DNA of 64,000 nucleotides from Papio anubis (lineage: Eukaryota; Chordata; Mammalia; Primates; Cercopithecidae): positions 52,254,855-52,318,854 of the forward strand of contig NC_044986.1 of assembly GCF_008728515.1 (NCBI RefSeq). Reading direction: 5' to 3'. Shown in pieces: positions 11,127 to 24,902 of this stretch. How positions within the stretch are numbered: the first letter of the stretch is position 1; each line of letters begins with the position of its first letter. A model generated the notes under the pieces. It saw only the letters and a program-made list of their open reading frames with translations. It was not told the origin of the DNA and did no database searches. The position numbers and the translations under genes were made by a program.

Positions 11127-14100
11127 CATAAAATGTATTAGAATCCTTGTTGCTCTTCCTTCAGGTGTTTTTAAGTGGTTATGTACTTTCAGATTTTTTT
11201 GAGAACAGAGAGAAATGCTTTTTAATTTTTTTTTTCCTGAAAATTACCACGTAATACCTCTTAGGATGTATGTTTTTCATGTAGTTATTTGCTTCTATTC
11301 CATTCTCTTTTTCCTCTTAACATTTATGTTTAAGTCCCACTCACGTTTCTTTCTGATTGATACTCCATTTTAAATGGGATCACTTGTTTACATGGGTGTG
11401 TATGTGTGTACAGATATAAGATGGTGTGAGAGGAGTGATGTACTGAAGTTGATGGTTTGGATGATTTTGCTTAAAATCCTTATCCCAACAGTTTATTATT
11501 TGCTTGATCTTGGGTTAATATATTTGTTCAGTTTTATTTCTGAAAACATGAGCTCAGGATAAATTTTGTGGAACCAGTTTTTCTGCGTAATAATGTAGTA
11601 ACTACGACTTTCCTTGTAATTTTTAAAAATGTATTGATTGGATTATGAGAACTCCTAAACAATCTTCTTGTTAAGCAACATTTCAGTTAAGGTGGTTGTG
11701 AACATTTCACTCAATAATCTGATGTGGCACTTATGTAAATGCTCAATTTTAATCAATCGTATAAATATGTAAGAGTAAGCTGAAATTTTCAGTAGTAAAT
11801 ACTACAGATTTTGACAGTAAGTGCCTCATCAACAGGAGGTAAACAGTTTCTTTTTCTTTAGGCGTAAGATTCAGTGGATGTGTTTAAAAGAGAATAATAT
11901 AATTTCAAGATATTTATGATATATTTATATACCTGTGTTTGAAAGAGAGATTTCTCCTTGGCCATCGTTTTAAAAGTCACATCCAGCCATTCAAGCAGTG
12001 CCCAATTACATATATCCCCCACTGCCGTCAGTGAAATGGCCACTTTATTTTCTGAAATCATTTGATAACAATTAGACAATTACAAAACCAAACTTCCAGG
12101 GAAGCTTCAAAAAATGAGAAGGCGAAAAAAAAAGGCACATTTTGAACACAGTATTAATTTTAATGAGTCACTTGGGTAACAGGAGATTACTGCCTCAGTT
12201 AGCCTGAGCCACGCACTTGTGATGAGAAACAGTTAATGCAATTTCCCTATTCAAATAAAATTAACACTGGTATTTACTGTTCTTGAAGAATTTTTTGGCA
12301 TATTTCTAGTTGTCAGTAACAATCTTGGACTCACATTTTCACATTTGTTTTAGCAAGTCATGCAATAGTAGTATCTTTAGATGCTGATTATCTGCTACCC
12401 TCATTGTGACATAGTTTTCACCCTCAGCAAAGCTGGAAAATGCATGTTAGAGACCAAAGATTTTGCAGGCAAATGTAGTATGATTGAAAACACATCCCAA
12501 GATTTAAGTAAGGCAAGAACAGCATCCCCATTTTGCTCACCTGTCGCTGCACAGTTCCTGGTATTCCTCTTCAGAAAGTTATTAGTAATCAATACACATT
12601 AAACCAAATTTGCCAAGTAAGGTTGGTCCATGTGGGGACATAACTATTTCCTACACACTCTTGTATGCATTGCAAATTATTATATTGTCTTCTAGTGATG
12701 TAGCAAGATTTTTGGCACCAGGAGCAGATAATTTTTTAAAAACCCTTTCTTATTGAATAAAAACATTTTTAATAATAATTATATAATAGTTCAGTAATAG
12801 TAGTTTCTTGATTCCTTTAGTTTTAAACAATTAACAACTTTAAAATGATAAATTTCAATTAAAACATATTATTCAGATTCTGTAAAACATTGTATGTATA
12901 ATTCAAAATTTTCCCCTTAAGAATGATATTACATCTTGTGGTTTATATTATGTTTTAATATTTAAAATTTGAAACACAAAATATCTAAATAGTTACAAAG
13001 AATGAGTGGATTGAAATAATTCAGATTCTATTTCTCCATCTTTACAACCATTGTAACCATTATGCTGTCTTTATTGATTTTCGAACCTACTATTTAAATG
13101 ATAAGTGGGAGCTAGCACAGGAGTAGACACAAAGCGCATCTGGTATTAGCTCCCAATTACAAAAATACTCTATTCATTAAAGATTAGTGTCCCAAAGCCC
13201 ACATTTTGCGTTATTTTGATTAACTGTTAGTTATTCTAATTAACATCCATAAAAACCACAAAGTTTCTTAATAGGTAACTAATAAAACATTCCTATGTTA
13301 AACATGTATATTTATTAATATAAAAACATACGTTAATAAAAGTATTTTACAACCATGAGGTGTAAAATTTAGAACACAAAAATATATTTCAGGGAAGAAT
13401 ATTACATAATTGACCTTTTTTAGGCTTGCCTGCACATCAAGATCAGAAAAAAAGCAGACTATTAGTCAATTTTATTATTATTTTAAGGTTTCTAGGCAAT
13501 TTACCTCTACTAGGACTTACAACTCCTTACATCCAACCATTGGTATGGCTAATCTCAAGTACTTTATAATTGTGTTTTGACCCTGTGTGTGTTTCTATGT
13601 ACGTGTGTGTGCATGTGAATGCTTGACCTTATCTTCCACATTAGAAGGTAAAATTCTTGCATGTAAGCTCAGAAATTCATAAAGCTCTGGAACAGACGTG
13701 AATAGCAATCAATACAATCGAACGTCTAATTTGAGTATCTTAAATTATCTTACTTTTGTATTAATATATATTTTGGATTAATTGATAAACACCAAGGCCA
13801 CACCAGCAAGAGTATTCACAACTTGAATCATTTGTGGAAATAACAATGTTTAACCTCCATCTTAAATATTTAAAAACAGATGATATTTTGGTTACCAGTT
13901 ACAAATATCATCCCCAAAATTGAAACACAAAATATAAACACTAATGCTAAATGTGTGCATGCACATAGACACACAAACACACACATAGATGCATGCACAA
14001 TTCTGATGCTACAAATTTAATGCAAAAATGAATAGACATTTAAGAACAGGTTTTGTTACCTTTGACTTTAAGGTGATAATTTATCTTTAAAAGTGCAACT

Positions 14101-14394
14101 ATTCCCAGGTAAAATGAAAAGTAGAGAACACATGTGTGTATGTAAATATCCCTTTTCTGTTTTACATAATTACTTGTGCTGTTTTTTTAACTATGTACTG
14201 TGATTTTTTTGTAATTGTATACTCATGTGCAGTTTGATGATTACTTTTTTTAAAAAAAATTTCCATCTAAACCATTAGTTGTCCTAATGCTTTCTATTGG
14301 TATATCCATGATTTTCTCACTCTTTAAAAAGTTATTTCAAGTGATCAATCCCATTATTATGCTGTGCAATAAACTAAATTAAGCATTTTAATAT
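11127..14394. other. Long AT-rich stretch without recognised gene or repeat
   Basis: Over 3 kb in which I recognise no repeat family. Short GT-rich patches occur near 13585-13620 and CA-rich ones near 13955-13990. Reading frames stay below 75 codons and show no family resemblance. Decayed ancient repeats below my detection limit are likely. Confidence 0.5.
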
Positions 14395-15590
14395 ATTTCT
14401 GGACTTTCTATTTACGGGCTAGTGCTATGTTTCTTTTCATTGGTGCAATTCTTTGGTATCTGGCAATGTCATGCCTCCTTTTATTAGTCTTCTTTTCCAA
14501 AATTTACCAGTTATTATAGCTAAGAATCTGGAAATGATATATCCATTATGTTTATCTATAGGTTTTTAATTAATAAATTTTGATGCCAATATTATTTTCT
14601 CCAAATAATTATACTAGTGTTTTTCTTCATTTCTCTATTCTATGGATTCGCTTAAATGATATTCATATGACTTTTAGTACATTAGGAAAAATTTCTGTAT
14701 AAAATTCCCTGGGATTGATGCTTTATATATGAGTAGAAATCTGATGTTTTTCTTTTATTCTATTGTGGTAATTGATCTACTTTCCATAATTTCCATTTCT
14801 CCTGGAATTTATTGTTAAGTTCCTGTTTAATAGAAATATTTATCTTTTATAGAAATAATCTTATAAATATTCAGCAATTACAGTTTTATTTAGTTTGTGA
14901 GTCAATAATTATAAATATTATCTTATTTGTTCATTTATTTTTTAATTCCCATGTTTGTGATGCTTTATTTTGTTATTTTAATGGTTTGCCCTAATGTGCT
15001 TGATCAGAAACTGGTTTTATAGTATATCTACTCTTTGGAAATTATTGATGTTTTATTTGTGGCCTATTAATAGTTCATTTCTACAATAGGATTTCAGTGT
15101 TTCAGATCAGGATGGTCCTTTGGTGTCCCTTTGTGTCTACTGAACTTATATCCCATAGTTCACATGAAGTCATTTTTCAGTTCCAACAGATTAAGAGGTT
15201 TTAATAGGATTTTCTATGCACAACATGCTTTTTACAAATAACAATTGTTTTACCTTTTAATTTTTTTCCCCAATCTGGATACTTTTCATTTCTTTTCCTT
15301 GCTTATTTACTCTATCTAGAATTCCTAGTAAAATACTGACTAGAAGTGGTGTGAGCAGATATCTGTTTTGTTCATGATCCTAAGGAAGTTTTCATCATTA
15401 CGATGTTAACTGTGGGTTTTTCATAGATACTCTTTATCTGATAGAAGAGAGTTCCTTCTATCCCTAGTTTGTTGAGTGTTGTTATGAAAGTATGTTGCAT
15501 TTCGTCAAATGTTTCTGTTGAGTCTATTTAAATGATCAGATGCTTCTTGTGTTTATTCTATTAAGACAGTGGGCATTGGTTAATTAGAGT
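14395..15590 (-). mobile_element. Old LINE-1 (L1M) ORF2 fragment, antisense
   Basis: The reverse complement runs through ORF2 from the C-terminal third to the RT palm. Clear landmarks on the plus strand are 'ttctggactttctattta' near 14397, the region antisense to the RT block around 15320-15440 ('gatgttaactgtgggtttt' near 15402), and 'gttgagtgttgttatgaaagtatgttg' near 15471. Internal parts are scrambled or deleted, and no frame survives. Confidence 0.75.
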
Positions 15591-15594
15591 TCAG

Positions 15595-15995
15595 TCAGAT
15601 ATGCAGAACTATGAAGAGATTTATACTATGAGATTTATTAGAAGAAATGTATTAAAAGAAATAAGTATACACAATTTGTGAAAACTGGCTAAGCATGTCC
15701 AAAATTGGTAAGATACACTATAAGAAAGGATAGCCTGAAGCTCTAGAATAAGAGCTGAAACTGTGATCCACAAGCAGAATTTATTCTTCTTCAGGGAGGG
15801 CTTAACTCTGCTTCTAAAACCTTTCAACTGATTGAAACAGATCCTCCCAGATTATCAAGAAATATCCCCTTGTCTTAAAGTCACCTGATTATGGACTTTA
15901 ATGATATCTGCAAAATACCCTCACAACCCCTAAATATGTGTTTTATTGACTAACTGCCTATTCAAGTTGACACATCAAAAGATTATCATATGCTG
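15595..15995 (-). mobile_element. Probable ERVL-type LTR, antisense
   Basis: Begins 'attagagttcagtcagatatgcagaactatg', has an AG-rich start followed by 'agatttattagaag', and ends 'ttcaagttgacacatcaaaagattatca', the ending typical of reverse-complemented ERVL LTRs (MLT2-like). The middle is diverged. Frame 15621-15827 is incidental. Confidence 0.5.
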
Positions 15996-16636
15996 TACTA
16001 CACTGATTTGATTTTCACATGTTAAACTAATGTTACAAATTGGCAATAAATCTTGCTTGAGTCTAGAGTTAATATTTGCATTTCATAGATAAACAGACTC
16101 AGAGATAATCTTGTAAATATCATAGATCTTAGAAGTGATGGATCTTAAATTGGAATACAGATCCTGCGACTCTGCCATGTTGTCAGTCTAATTCTCAGTT
16201 AAAATAAAGATTCTAAACTTCTAAGATTTCAAAGCTTAAAATAATTTTTGTAAACAATGCAGTGATTTTCTAACTATTCAATTTCAGATACTCAATAAAA
16301 TAAGGGTTCCAAAAAATTGATACTAGTTTTTATTTTTTTCTCAATGTCAAACAAATAAACACTACAACAATATAAATATTATACGCATCTTCATATTTTC
16401 ATAAAGCAGATTTTGACTCTAAGAAATTGGCAGGGTTTAATCTTAAAGTTATACAAAATTTGTCCTAAGAAGGACAGATGTTCGCCTGCAATTGGCAAGT
16501 AAATATAGGCTACATTGGAATTATAAATTTTTCCTCATGTGATTATAGAGAGATAAAAATTTCTGAAACTTTCATTTGGAAACTACTGATTTATAGGTAA
16601 TAATACTGAAAGAGAAGAAAGAGGAAGAAGAGAAGC
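15996..16636. other. AT-rich stretch with a possible MIR
   Basis: Apart from the MIR-like patch listed separately, nothing is recognised. Confidence 0.5.
16065..16190 (-). mobile_element. Probable MIR SINE, antisense
   Basis: The order 'catttcatagataaacagactcagaga', then 'tagaagtgatggat', then 'ttggaatacagatcctgcgactct' parallels the reverse complement of the MIR core (deletion-prone, roughly 70% similar by eye). Confidence 0.5.
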
Positions 16637-16670
16637 ATGTGTGTGTGTGTGCATGTGTGTGTGTGTGTGT
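16637..16670 (+). repeat. (TG)n microsatellite
   Basis: A nearly pure (TG)n tract with one CA interruption (gcatg). It lies directly against the 5' breakpoint of the L1PA that follows. Confidence 0.95.
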
Positions 16671-16672
16671 AG

Positions 16673-16836
16673 AGTTAAGCTTCATAAGTGAAGGAGTAAT
16701 AAAATCCTTTACAGAGAAGCAAATGCTGAGAGATTTTGTCACCACCAGGCCTGCCCTACAAGAGTTCCTGAAGGAAGCACTAAACATGGAAAGGAAAAAC
16801 CAGTACCAGCCACTGCAAAAACATGCCAAATTCTAA
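16673..16836 (+). pseudogene. L1 ORF1p C-terminal remnant
   Basis: The frame from 16673 to the stop at 16836 encodes the C-terminal domain of L1 ORF1p, the RNA-binding chaperone of the L1 particle. It carries the hallmark stretch LRDFVTTRPALQEFLKEALN and ends in QKHAKF just before the inter-ORF spacer. The coiled coil and RRM are missing because the insertion is 5'-truncated. A GT microsatellite immediately upstream extends the frame artificially to 16639. Confidence 0.92.
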
Positions 16837-16899
16837 AGACCATCTATGCTAGAAGGAAACTGCATCAACTAACAAGCAAAATAACCACCTAACATCATA

Positions 16900-17493
16900 A
16901 TGACAGGATCAAATTCACAGATAACAATATTAACCTTAAATGTAAATGGGCTAAATGCTCTAATTAAAAGACACAGACTGACAAACTGGATAAAGAGTCA
17001 AGACCCATCAGTGTGCTGTATGGAGTCCCATCTCATGTGCAGAGATACACATAGGCTAAAATAAAGGGATGGAGGAACATCTACCAAGCAAGTGGAAAAC
17101 AAAAAAAAAGGCAGGGGTTGTGATCCTAGTCTCTGATAAAACAGACTTTAAACCAACAAAGATCAAAAGAGACAAAGAAGGTCATTACATAATGGTAAAG
17201 GGATCAAAAGAGCTAATTATCCTAAATATATATGGACTCAATACAGGACCAACCAGATTCATAAAGTCCTTAGAGACTTACAAAGAGATTTAGACTCCCA
17301 CACAATAATAATGGGAGACTTTAACACCCCACTGTCAACATTAGAAAGATCAATGAGACAGAAAGTTAAAAAGCATATCCAGGAATTGAACTTAGCTCTG
17401 CACCAAGTGGACCTAATAGACATCTACAGAACTCTCCACCCCAAATCAACATACATTCTTCTCAGCACCACATCACACTTATTCCAAAATTAA
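16900..17493 (+). pseudogene. L1 ORF2p endonuclease domain remnant
   Basis: The ORF2 start codon at 16900 follows the ORF1 stop by 63 bases, as usual in L1. The AP-endonuclease-like domain reads in pieces: the N-terminal LTLNVNGLN motif, then after a one-base loss near 17055 the KAGVVILVSDKTDFKP segment (17105-17160), then MGDFNTPLS (17311), the conserved catalytic GDFN motif. In-frame stops at about 17062, 17292 and 17491 inactivate it. In a working element this domain nicks target DNA at TTTT/AA-type sites. Confidence 0.9.
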
Positions 17494-17641
17494 CCACATA
17501 GTTGGAAGTAAAGCACTCCTCAGCAAATGTAAAAGAACAGAAATTATAACAAACTGTCTCTCAGACCACAGTGCAATCAAACTAGAACTCAGGATTAAGA
17601 AACTCATTCAAAACTGCTCAACTACATGGAAACTCAATAAT

Positions 17642-19162
<1,521 letters not shown>

Positions 19163-19281
19163 GTGAACTCCCATTCACAATTGCTTCAAAGAGAATAAAA
19201 TACCTAGGAATCCAACTTACAAGGGATGTGAAGGACCTCTTCAAGGAGAATTATAAACCACTGCTCAATGAAATAAAAGAG

Positions 19282-19661
19282 TTCAACCATTGCAGAAGAC
19301 AGTGTGGCAATTCCTCAAGGATCTAGAACTAGAAATACCATTTGACCCAGCCATCCCATTACTGGGTATATACCCAAAGGATTATAAATCATGCTGCTAT
19401 AAAGACACATGCACACTTATGTTTACTGCAGCACTATTCCAAATAGCAAAGACTTGGAACCAACCTGAATGTCCATCGATGATACACTGGATTAAGAAAA
19501 TGTGGCGTATATACACCATGGAATACTATGCAGCCATAAAAAAGGATGAGTTCACCTCCTTTGTAGGGACATGGATGAAGCTGGAAACCATCATTCTAAG
19601 CCAACTATTGCAAGGACAAAAAACCAAACACCGCATGTTCTCACTCACAGGTGGGAATTGA
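19282..19661 (+). pseudogene. L1 ORF2p C-terminal domain remnant
   Basis: After the internal deletion the frame resumes near the C-terminus with FLKDLELEIPFDPAIPLLG, then MWRIYTMEYYAAIKKDEF, and stops at 19661 after LTGGN, the normal end of ORF2. The cysteine-rich segment lies inside the deleted part. Confidence 0.9.
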
Positions 19662-19882
19662 GCAATGAGAACACTTGGACACAGGGAGGGGAACATCACA
19701 CACCAGGGCCTATTGTGGGGTGGGGGGACGAAGGAGGGATAGCATTAGGAGATTTACCTAATGTAAATGACCAGTTAAAGGGTGCAGCACACCAACGTGG
19801 CACATGTATACATATGTAACAAACCAGCACTTTGTGCACATGTACCATAAAACTTAAAGTATAATAAAAAATAAAAAAGAAA

Positions 19883-21768
19883 AATGCTTGGGTGTGGTGC
19901 ATAGGGCAGGAAGTACCAAAGGAATTGTAGAGGCCTTATTAACATGGAAAATGTAACAAGCTGACAGTTGAATTTCATCTTTAATCTAACTTAAATGTTT
20001 TCACAGTAATCCTAGAAAAAGACTATTGTTTGAAGTTTTAAAATAGTACTGAATTTCAAATTTATATTTGTATTAATATATTTATATTTTAATGTGTGTA
20101 TATATAGTTCTGTACTTTCTTTCTCCAAATTACAGTAGTTGAATTTACAATCTAAAACTTCATTGGGAAGACAGTTGCCAGTGTCAGTGTAATTAAATAT
20201 GCTGTCTGAACCAAAACAGTTAGCAATCAAATAAGTAATGAAATACCTGTATTAATCTATATATGTCTCTACATTACAAAAGCAATGTTGTATTTCTTAG
20301 ACACTTGTCTTGAGATTGAAAAATGTTCACACAAATCCCTTGAGTTTGATGAGAAGCCAGAAATTTTTAATCGTAAACCCTGAAGACATACTAGAAAGTG
20401 GAAATGGACAGGACTAGAAGAAGATATCATATTTAATATTTAGATTACTGTGTAGCTAAGTGGCACCCTGACTGCTTAATTACCACAGTAACAACTGGTT
20501 TTAGCGCTCAGCAATACAAGTTGTGGTTGAACATCCTCCACTGCACATAACATTCAAACATCAGCATCACAATATCACCAGTTGTTACCAGAAAATGTTT
20601 GCCATTCAATCTAGACAAGTACCAGGAAGGCAGATTGTTGCAATAAAATCTAATTATTGGGATGAGATTGTTGAAGGTCATGATTTAAGGTTTAAGTTTC
20701 AGAAAAAATGTAGGCAATTTGTTAGCAAACCGTATGGTTTTATATTTAGAATCCTCATTAGTAAACATTACATTGTATTGTAAAAATGCTAATAATTAAT
20801 TGGATCTTAAACTAAACCTTAGACTGTACTACATTTAATTTGTATAATTTAGTATAATAATAAGGAACAGTGACTCCCTCAATAATATGTCCTGTAATTT
20901 TGAAAGGAAAAAAGAAACACTATTTTTAGATGTTAAAATATAATACATTGTCATTTAAGATAAAAACTTTTTACACTAAAGGTTAAAAGCATGCCTTTAT
21001 TCTTGTAAAATGTCAGCAGAATAATCATGGTAATCTGTAACATCTTCTAAAAATTATGGAGTAGAAACACGTTTGGTTAGTTTTAAAAGCATTAAGATTA
21101 GACTCTGACCACAGGAGTTTTAATCTGAGCCATCAATGTATCTCTCTGAAGCTTGGTAGCCTCATTTGTCATACGAAGGGTTTTATCTGTGCTCTCTGAG
21201 AAGCTGCCCAGAAAATGTCCGCATTTTACCTTCAAGAGAGGGAAATTACACATTTCTAATAGAAAATAAGTTAAGTAATAACTTATTACCTATCAGTTAA
21301 TTTAATAAAATCAAAACTTTAGATTTTACATAGCAAACTTTAGTCAAAATTTGTGTTGGTTTGCCAGTATCGATTGATGATTGTTACAGAGTGAGTGCTG
21401 TGCCCAAAAATATGGAGGGTGAGGTGGTAAATATCCTGATTTTTGAGAAAATTATAGTAGAGGAGTCATACATATAAACTAACCTTTTAAGGTCGTCATA
21501 ATGAGTCTATCATAGACTGTGAAATGTGAATATATAAAGATAAATTGGTATAGTGAATTTTGCTCTACATTCTTCAATACTAGGGCCATTTTAAGCAGTA
21601 AAATTCTAAGCTTGATATAATTTAAAAATTTGTATGTAAATTTCTTTTGTGGCTCTTATTAACATGGATAAAATCTGTGGAATCTTAAGCTTTGCTCTCT
21701 TGTCACCAAAATTTCAACAGACTTCCTTCAACTATAGGGCTTTGTGTTTCTAGTCTGCTGTAGGTATT
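19883..21768. other. AT-rich stretch, largely unclassified
   Basis: A possible MIR at 21090-21200 is listed separately. An 86-codon frame at 20523-20783 shows no recognisable domain. Nothing else identified. Confidence 0.5.
21090..21200 (+). mobile_element. Possible MIR SINE
   Basis: The sequence 'tctctgaagcttggtagcctcatttgtcatacgaaggg' parallels the MIR core end ('cctcagtttcctcatctgtaaaatggg'), preceded by a diverged 'gactctgaccacaggag' block. Weak. Confidence 0.4.
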
Positions 21769-22218
21769 TGCAATGGTTAATTTTATGGTCAGCTTCATTG
21801 AGGTACACAATTCCCAGATATTTGTTCAGAGATTATTCTGGATATTTCTGTGAGGGTGTTATGGGATGCAATTAATATTTACATCAATAGACTTTGAATA
21901 AGGCAGATTGCCTCCAGAATATGGGTCGTGAAATTAACCAAAGGCTTGAGTAAAACAGAAAGAGTAGCTACCTCTAAGCAAGAAAATTCTCCAGCCTTGA
22001 GACTTTGTCTGCAACATTGGGTCTTCCTCATTCTACATGAAATTTTATATCTATATATATAAATATATAATATATATGCACACACACGTATATGTATGAA
22101 ATTATGTATATGTTACATATTAATACATAATTTAATAATACATTATGATTTATGTTTTTACATATATAAATATAATTTCCTATTGTTTCTGTTTCTCTGG
22201 AAAACCTAGGTTAATAGA
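21769..22218 (+). mobile_element. ERVL LTR (MLT2-type)
   Basis: Starts 'tgcaatggttaattttatgg', carries 'ttctggatatttctgtgagggtgtt' near 21835 and 'aataaggcagattgcctccag' near 21898, and ends 'tttctgtttctctggaaaacctaggttaata'. These are the hallmarks of MLT2 LTRs of ERVL. A TA/CA-rich expansion occupies 22046-22185. Confidence 0.85.
22046..22185. repeat. TA-rich simple sequence inside the ERVL LTR
   Basis: Runs of TATA and CACA replace the short TA tract usual near the LTR end; includes an 11-bp inverted repeat (22099-22109 and 22123-22133). Confidence 0.75.
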
Positions 22219-22851
22219 TATAGATTCTGGTATTGAGAAGTATTCTAGAGGTATAGAATCTTAAGGATAAATTTTCCGAATTGGTTCTTGGACTAATGAG
22301 TTCAGGGATCTGGATTTCTAGCTTAAGCAGTGCCTTAAATGACCTGAAAGCTTCTTTGTGGTTTCTAAAAGAAACCCTTATCTCCTGTATCTATCTGTAG
22401 GCCTGAGATTGTTAAAAAACAAATCTAGACTCTCATTCTGAAAATGACTGAATTACAAGGCAACTTGAATTTGGGCTCTTAGGATGTCTATTGTTAAAAT
22501 GAGGGCATTGATTTAGTAGGAAAGGGATCCGGAAAGTTGGAAAAGGCAAGAGTGATAAGAAGTGTATATATTGAGCCCTGAAATTCTGATGACTCTTCTT
22601 CCCTAGTAGAATCACCCTCAGGAGAAGAAATCGCTCCACAGCCATCCTAGAGGATTAATCTTGCATTGCCTAAGGAAACTGTAATGGCTTCCCTTGAGGA
22701 AGTTGCCTTGTAAGACCATTCTGATTGCTCAAGGAATGAAAGCACATCTAGTACAGTATTGTGCAAAAGGCAAAACTTTAATTTTGGGATTTATAGAGTA
22801 CAAACAGTATTGAATAAAAGACAATTTAACTGTAACCAGTACAGACAGTCT
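22219..22851 (+). mobile_element. Probable ERVL internal (gag-region) remnant
   Basis: Directly downstream of the MLT2 LTR, in the position expected for ERVL internal sequence. The block 'gcattgcctaaggaaactgtaatggcttcccttgagg' (22660-22697) and its context match my recollection of an ERVL gag-side region. No frame survives. Interrupted by the class I LTR that starts at about 22852. Confidence 0.5.
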
Positions 22852-23326
22852 GTTAGCTTGCTTTAAAAAGTAGCTCCCCCCTTGCTTTCTTTCTTATTAC
22901 ACGTTTATCTCTACCTGTTTGCTTAGGAATTTCAAAGGCTAATCTTGAAACAATCCAAGCATGAAGTGGCAATGACATTGCTATTTTCCCTCCTCCAAGA
23001 AGTCAACATGTAGTTAATCCATAACCTGACTCCACTGTACTGATGTCCACTAGACCTCCAGATGGTCTCTTACTAAAGAGAGATGTCAGAAAATGACAAG
23101 CAGACCCGCACCTTGCACCAGTCCTGAACATAGCATCCATGCCACCTTCCCATTTAAGTTCTTTGTAGCCAGCCTAAAATTTGAGATTTTTTTTAAAGTC
23201 TTGAGTTAGGCCATATCCTCAGGCTGCTAGCACTGAAATAAACCTGTTTTCCTTACGCCAACACTTGCTTCTCCTATCTTGCTATTTGAGTGATGAGCAG
23301 CCAAATCTGAGTTTGGTTATAATTAA
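22852..23326 (+). mobile_element. 5' LTR of a class I ERV provirus
   Basis: A 475-bp block beginning TG, with a polyadenylation signal aataaa at 23237-23242 and ending in 'agcagccaaatctgagtttggttata' shortly before a primer-binding site. The last 27 bases of this LTR recur at 26774-26800 downstream of gag-pol remnants, which identifies it as the 5' LTR. The left boundary is approximate. Inserted in probable ERVL sequence. Subfamily not determined. Confidence 0.75.
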
Positions 23327-23327
23327 C

Positions 23328-23345
23328 TAGCACCTAATGTGGAGC
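23328..23345 (+). promoter_or_regulatory. Retroviral primer-binding site remnant (tRNA-Lys-like)
   Basis: The 18-mer tagcacctaatgtggagc lies two bases after the LTR end and differs by a few transitions from the 3'-terminal complement of tRNA-Lys1,2. Position and wording both fit a primer-binding site; CpG-type decay explains most mismatches. Confidence 0.6.
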
Positions 23346-24902
23346 TATATGCCCCAAGTGGTCTGGCCTGCTGCTTCCAACAGATGGAGAAATTGGTCAA
23401 TGGCAGGGCCTTAGGGCTTACCTGGCACACCACTGAACAGAGAAACAACCACTTGTGAGTGCCAGGTGTTCGCAGCTAGCTGCCTCCACGGCTGGGATTC
23501 TGAGGATGTCCCAGCAGCTACCGAGACCTCTTTTTCTTAGGAATTCTCTCTCCTCTCCTCACCATGGCGTCAGCTGCTTGCAACATTTTGTTGGTGCAGA
23601 AAAAAATGTGATTGTGAAGTTAATGGGCTTCAGGACTGAACAGGTGTGTATGCCAGAAATCCCATCTCTGCTGGAAAGTCTATTTCCTTACCATTTGTAC
23701 CTAATATAAGACATCTGTGGTACCAGTTGGTTTGAGACAAGATTTGTTAGCTTTCCAGTCTCTGTCTATGGAAATCCCAAAGATTAATCTAATTCCAAAG
23801 GCTAATTGGTTTGGGGGTACTCCGTTTGTTCATTTTTATATCTGTGTGTCTGTGATCCTTTACTTTCTTTTCTGCACATGGGCAGCTCAGTTTCCAGACC
23901 ACCCACAAGCCCTTTGGGGCCACATCTTGGGTGACTGGAAAACTTACAGTTATGAACTCATGACTAAAAAGATTTTATTTTATTGAAACCCTGCTTGGCT
24001 TATGTCATGTTAGATGATAAATGGTGGCCTTTGAATGATTCCCTCCAGGATTACACTATATTACAATTGAAGTCATTCTATCGAAGGTCTGAAAAATTGG
24101 ATATCACATATCACATGTCTAGGCATTTATGCTATTACACAATAACGACAGCCCATGAAGGATCTAGGTTAATTGTACAGAGGAACGGGAAGAAAGCCTC
24201 TCCCTTTCCAGAAAGTAAAACTCAAGAGGAAAATGATAATTGTGATATTGACATCATAAATGCCTTGAATCCCCCTCCACCAGTGGCACCAGCCCCTTTG
24301 GTACAGATGAATGAGGCCTTGTACTAGGAATGCTGGCCTCATCTCAATATGGCAAGAGAATAAGAATGGTCTCCCCTTCTAAGACATAGCAGGACACCCA
24401 ATTTGGTCAGGATATGACCGTGACTGAAGCAGGGCAATATCCACTAAGACAGTATCCTATCAGTGGATTAAACAATAAGGGTAGCCTGCCAAATAGTATT
24501 GGCCTACAGCCCATTCTCGATGTCTGACTTGTTATTTGGAAAAGTTCCAATCTGCCTTTTAGGGAGAATCTACACAGAATGGCTGATCTTTTCACCTCTA
24601 CTTTTATTACGTACCAACCTACATGTGAAGATGTACAGGCTTTATTGAGCATCATTCAAATGCAGACAAGAAGAGGCTAGTATTATGTAATAGGTAAAGC
24701 CAATAAAGAGGCTTGACGCCTCCGCCAAGAAAATCCAAATAGAACTCCTGACCTTGAGGGAGCTGTTCCACCAGTGGATTCTAATTAAGGCCCTAATCAT
24801 GGGGAAATGCCCTGGATGGACCATAACAAAAAATGCATCTTGGCAGGACTAAAGAAAGGAACACCAAAACACAAAAGTTTAAATAAAGTCCAGGCACTGG
24901 TT
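23346..24902 (+). pseudogene. ERV1 leader and gag remnant
   Basis: Frames at 23717-23986 and 23983-24327 overlap by four bases and, shifted against each other, carry a matrix-like region: a W-rich 'LGDWKTYSYELMTKK' segment, then 'KWWPLNDSLQDYTILQL', followed by a proline-rich tract near 24270 (NPPPPVAPAPL) as in the p12-like part of gammaretroviral Gag. Gag normally forms the virion core. Many stops follow (24325 onward), and the frame is broken by an Alu at 24918. A myristoylation start was not identifiable. Class I assignment is inferred from the Gag and RT wording. Confidence 0.65.

Noticed and set aside
20523..20783. 86-codon frame ending in a low-repeat region
   Set aside because: Looked protein-like at first sight, but no family recognised and it is isolated in AT-rich DNA. 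Kept only as a chance frame.
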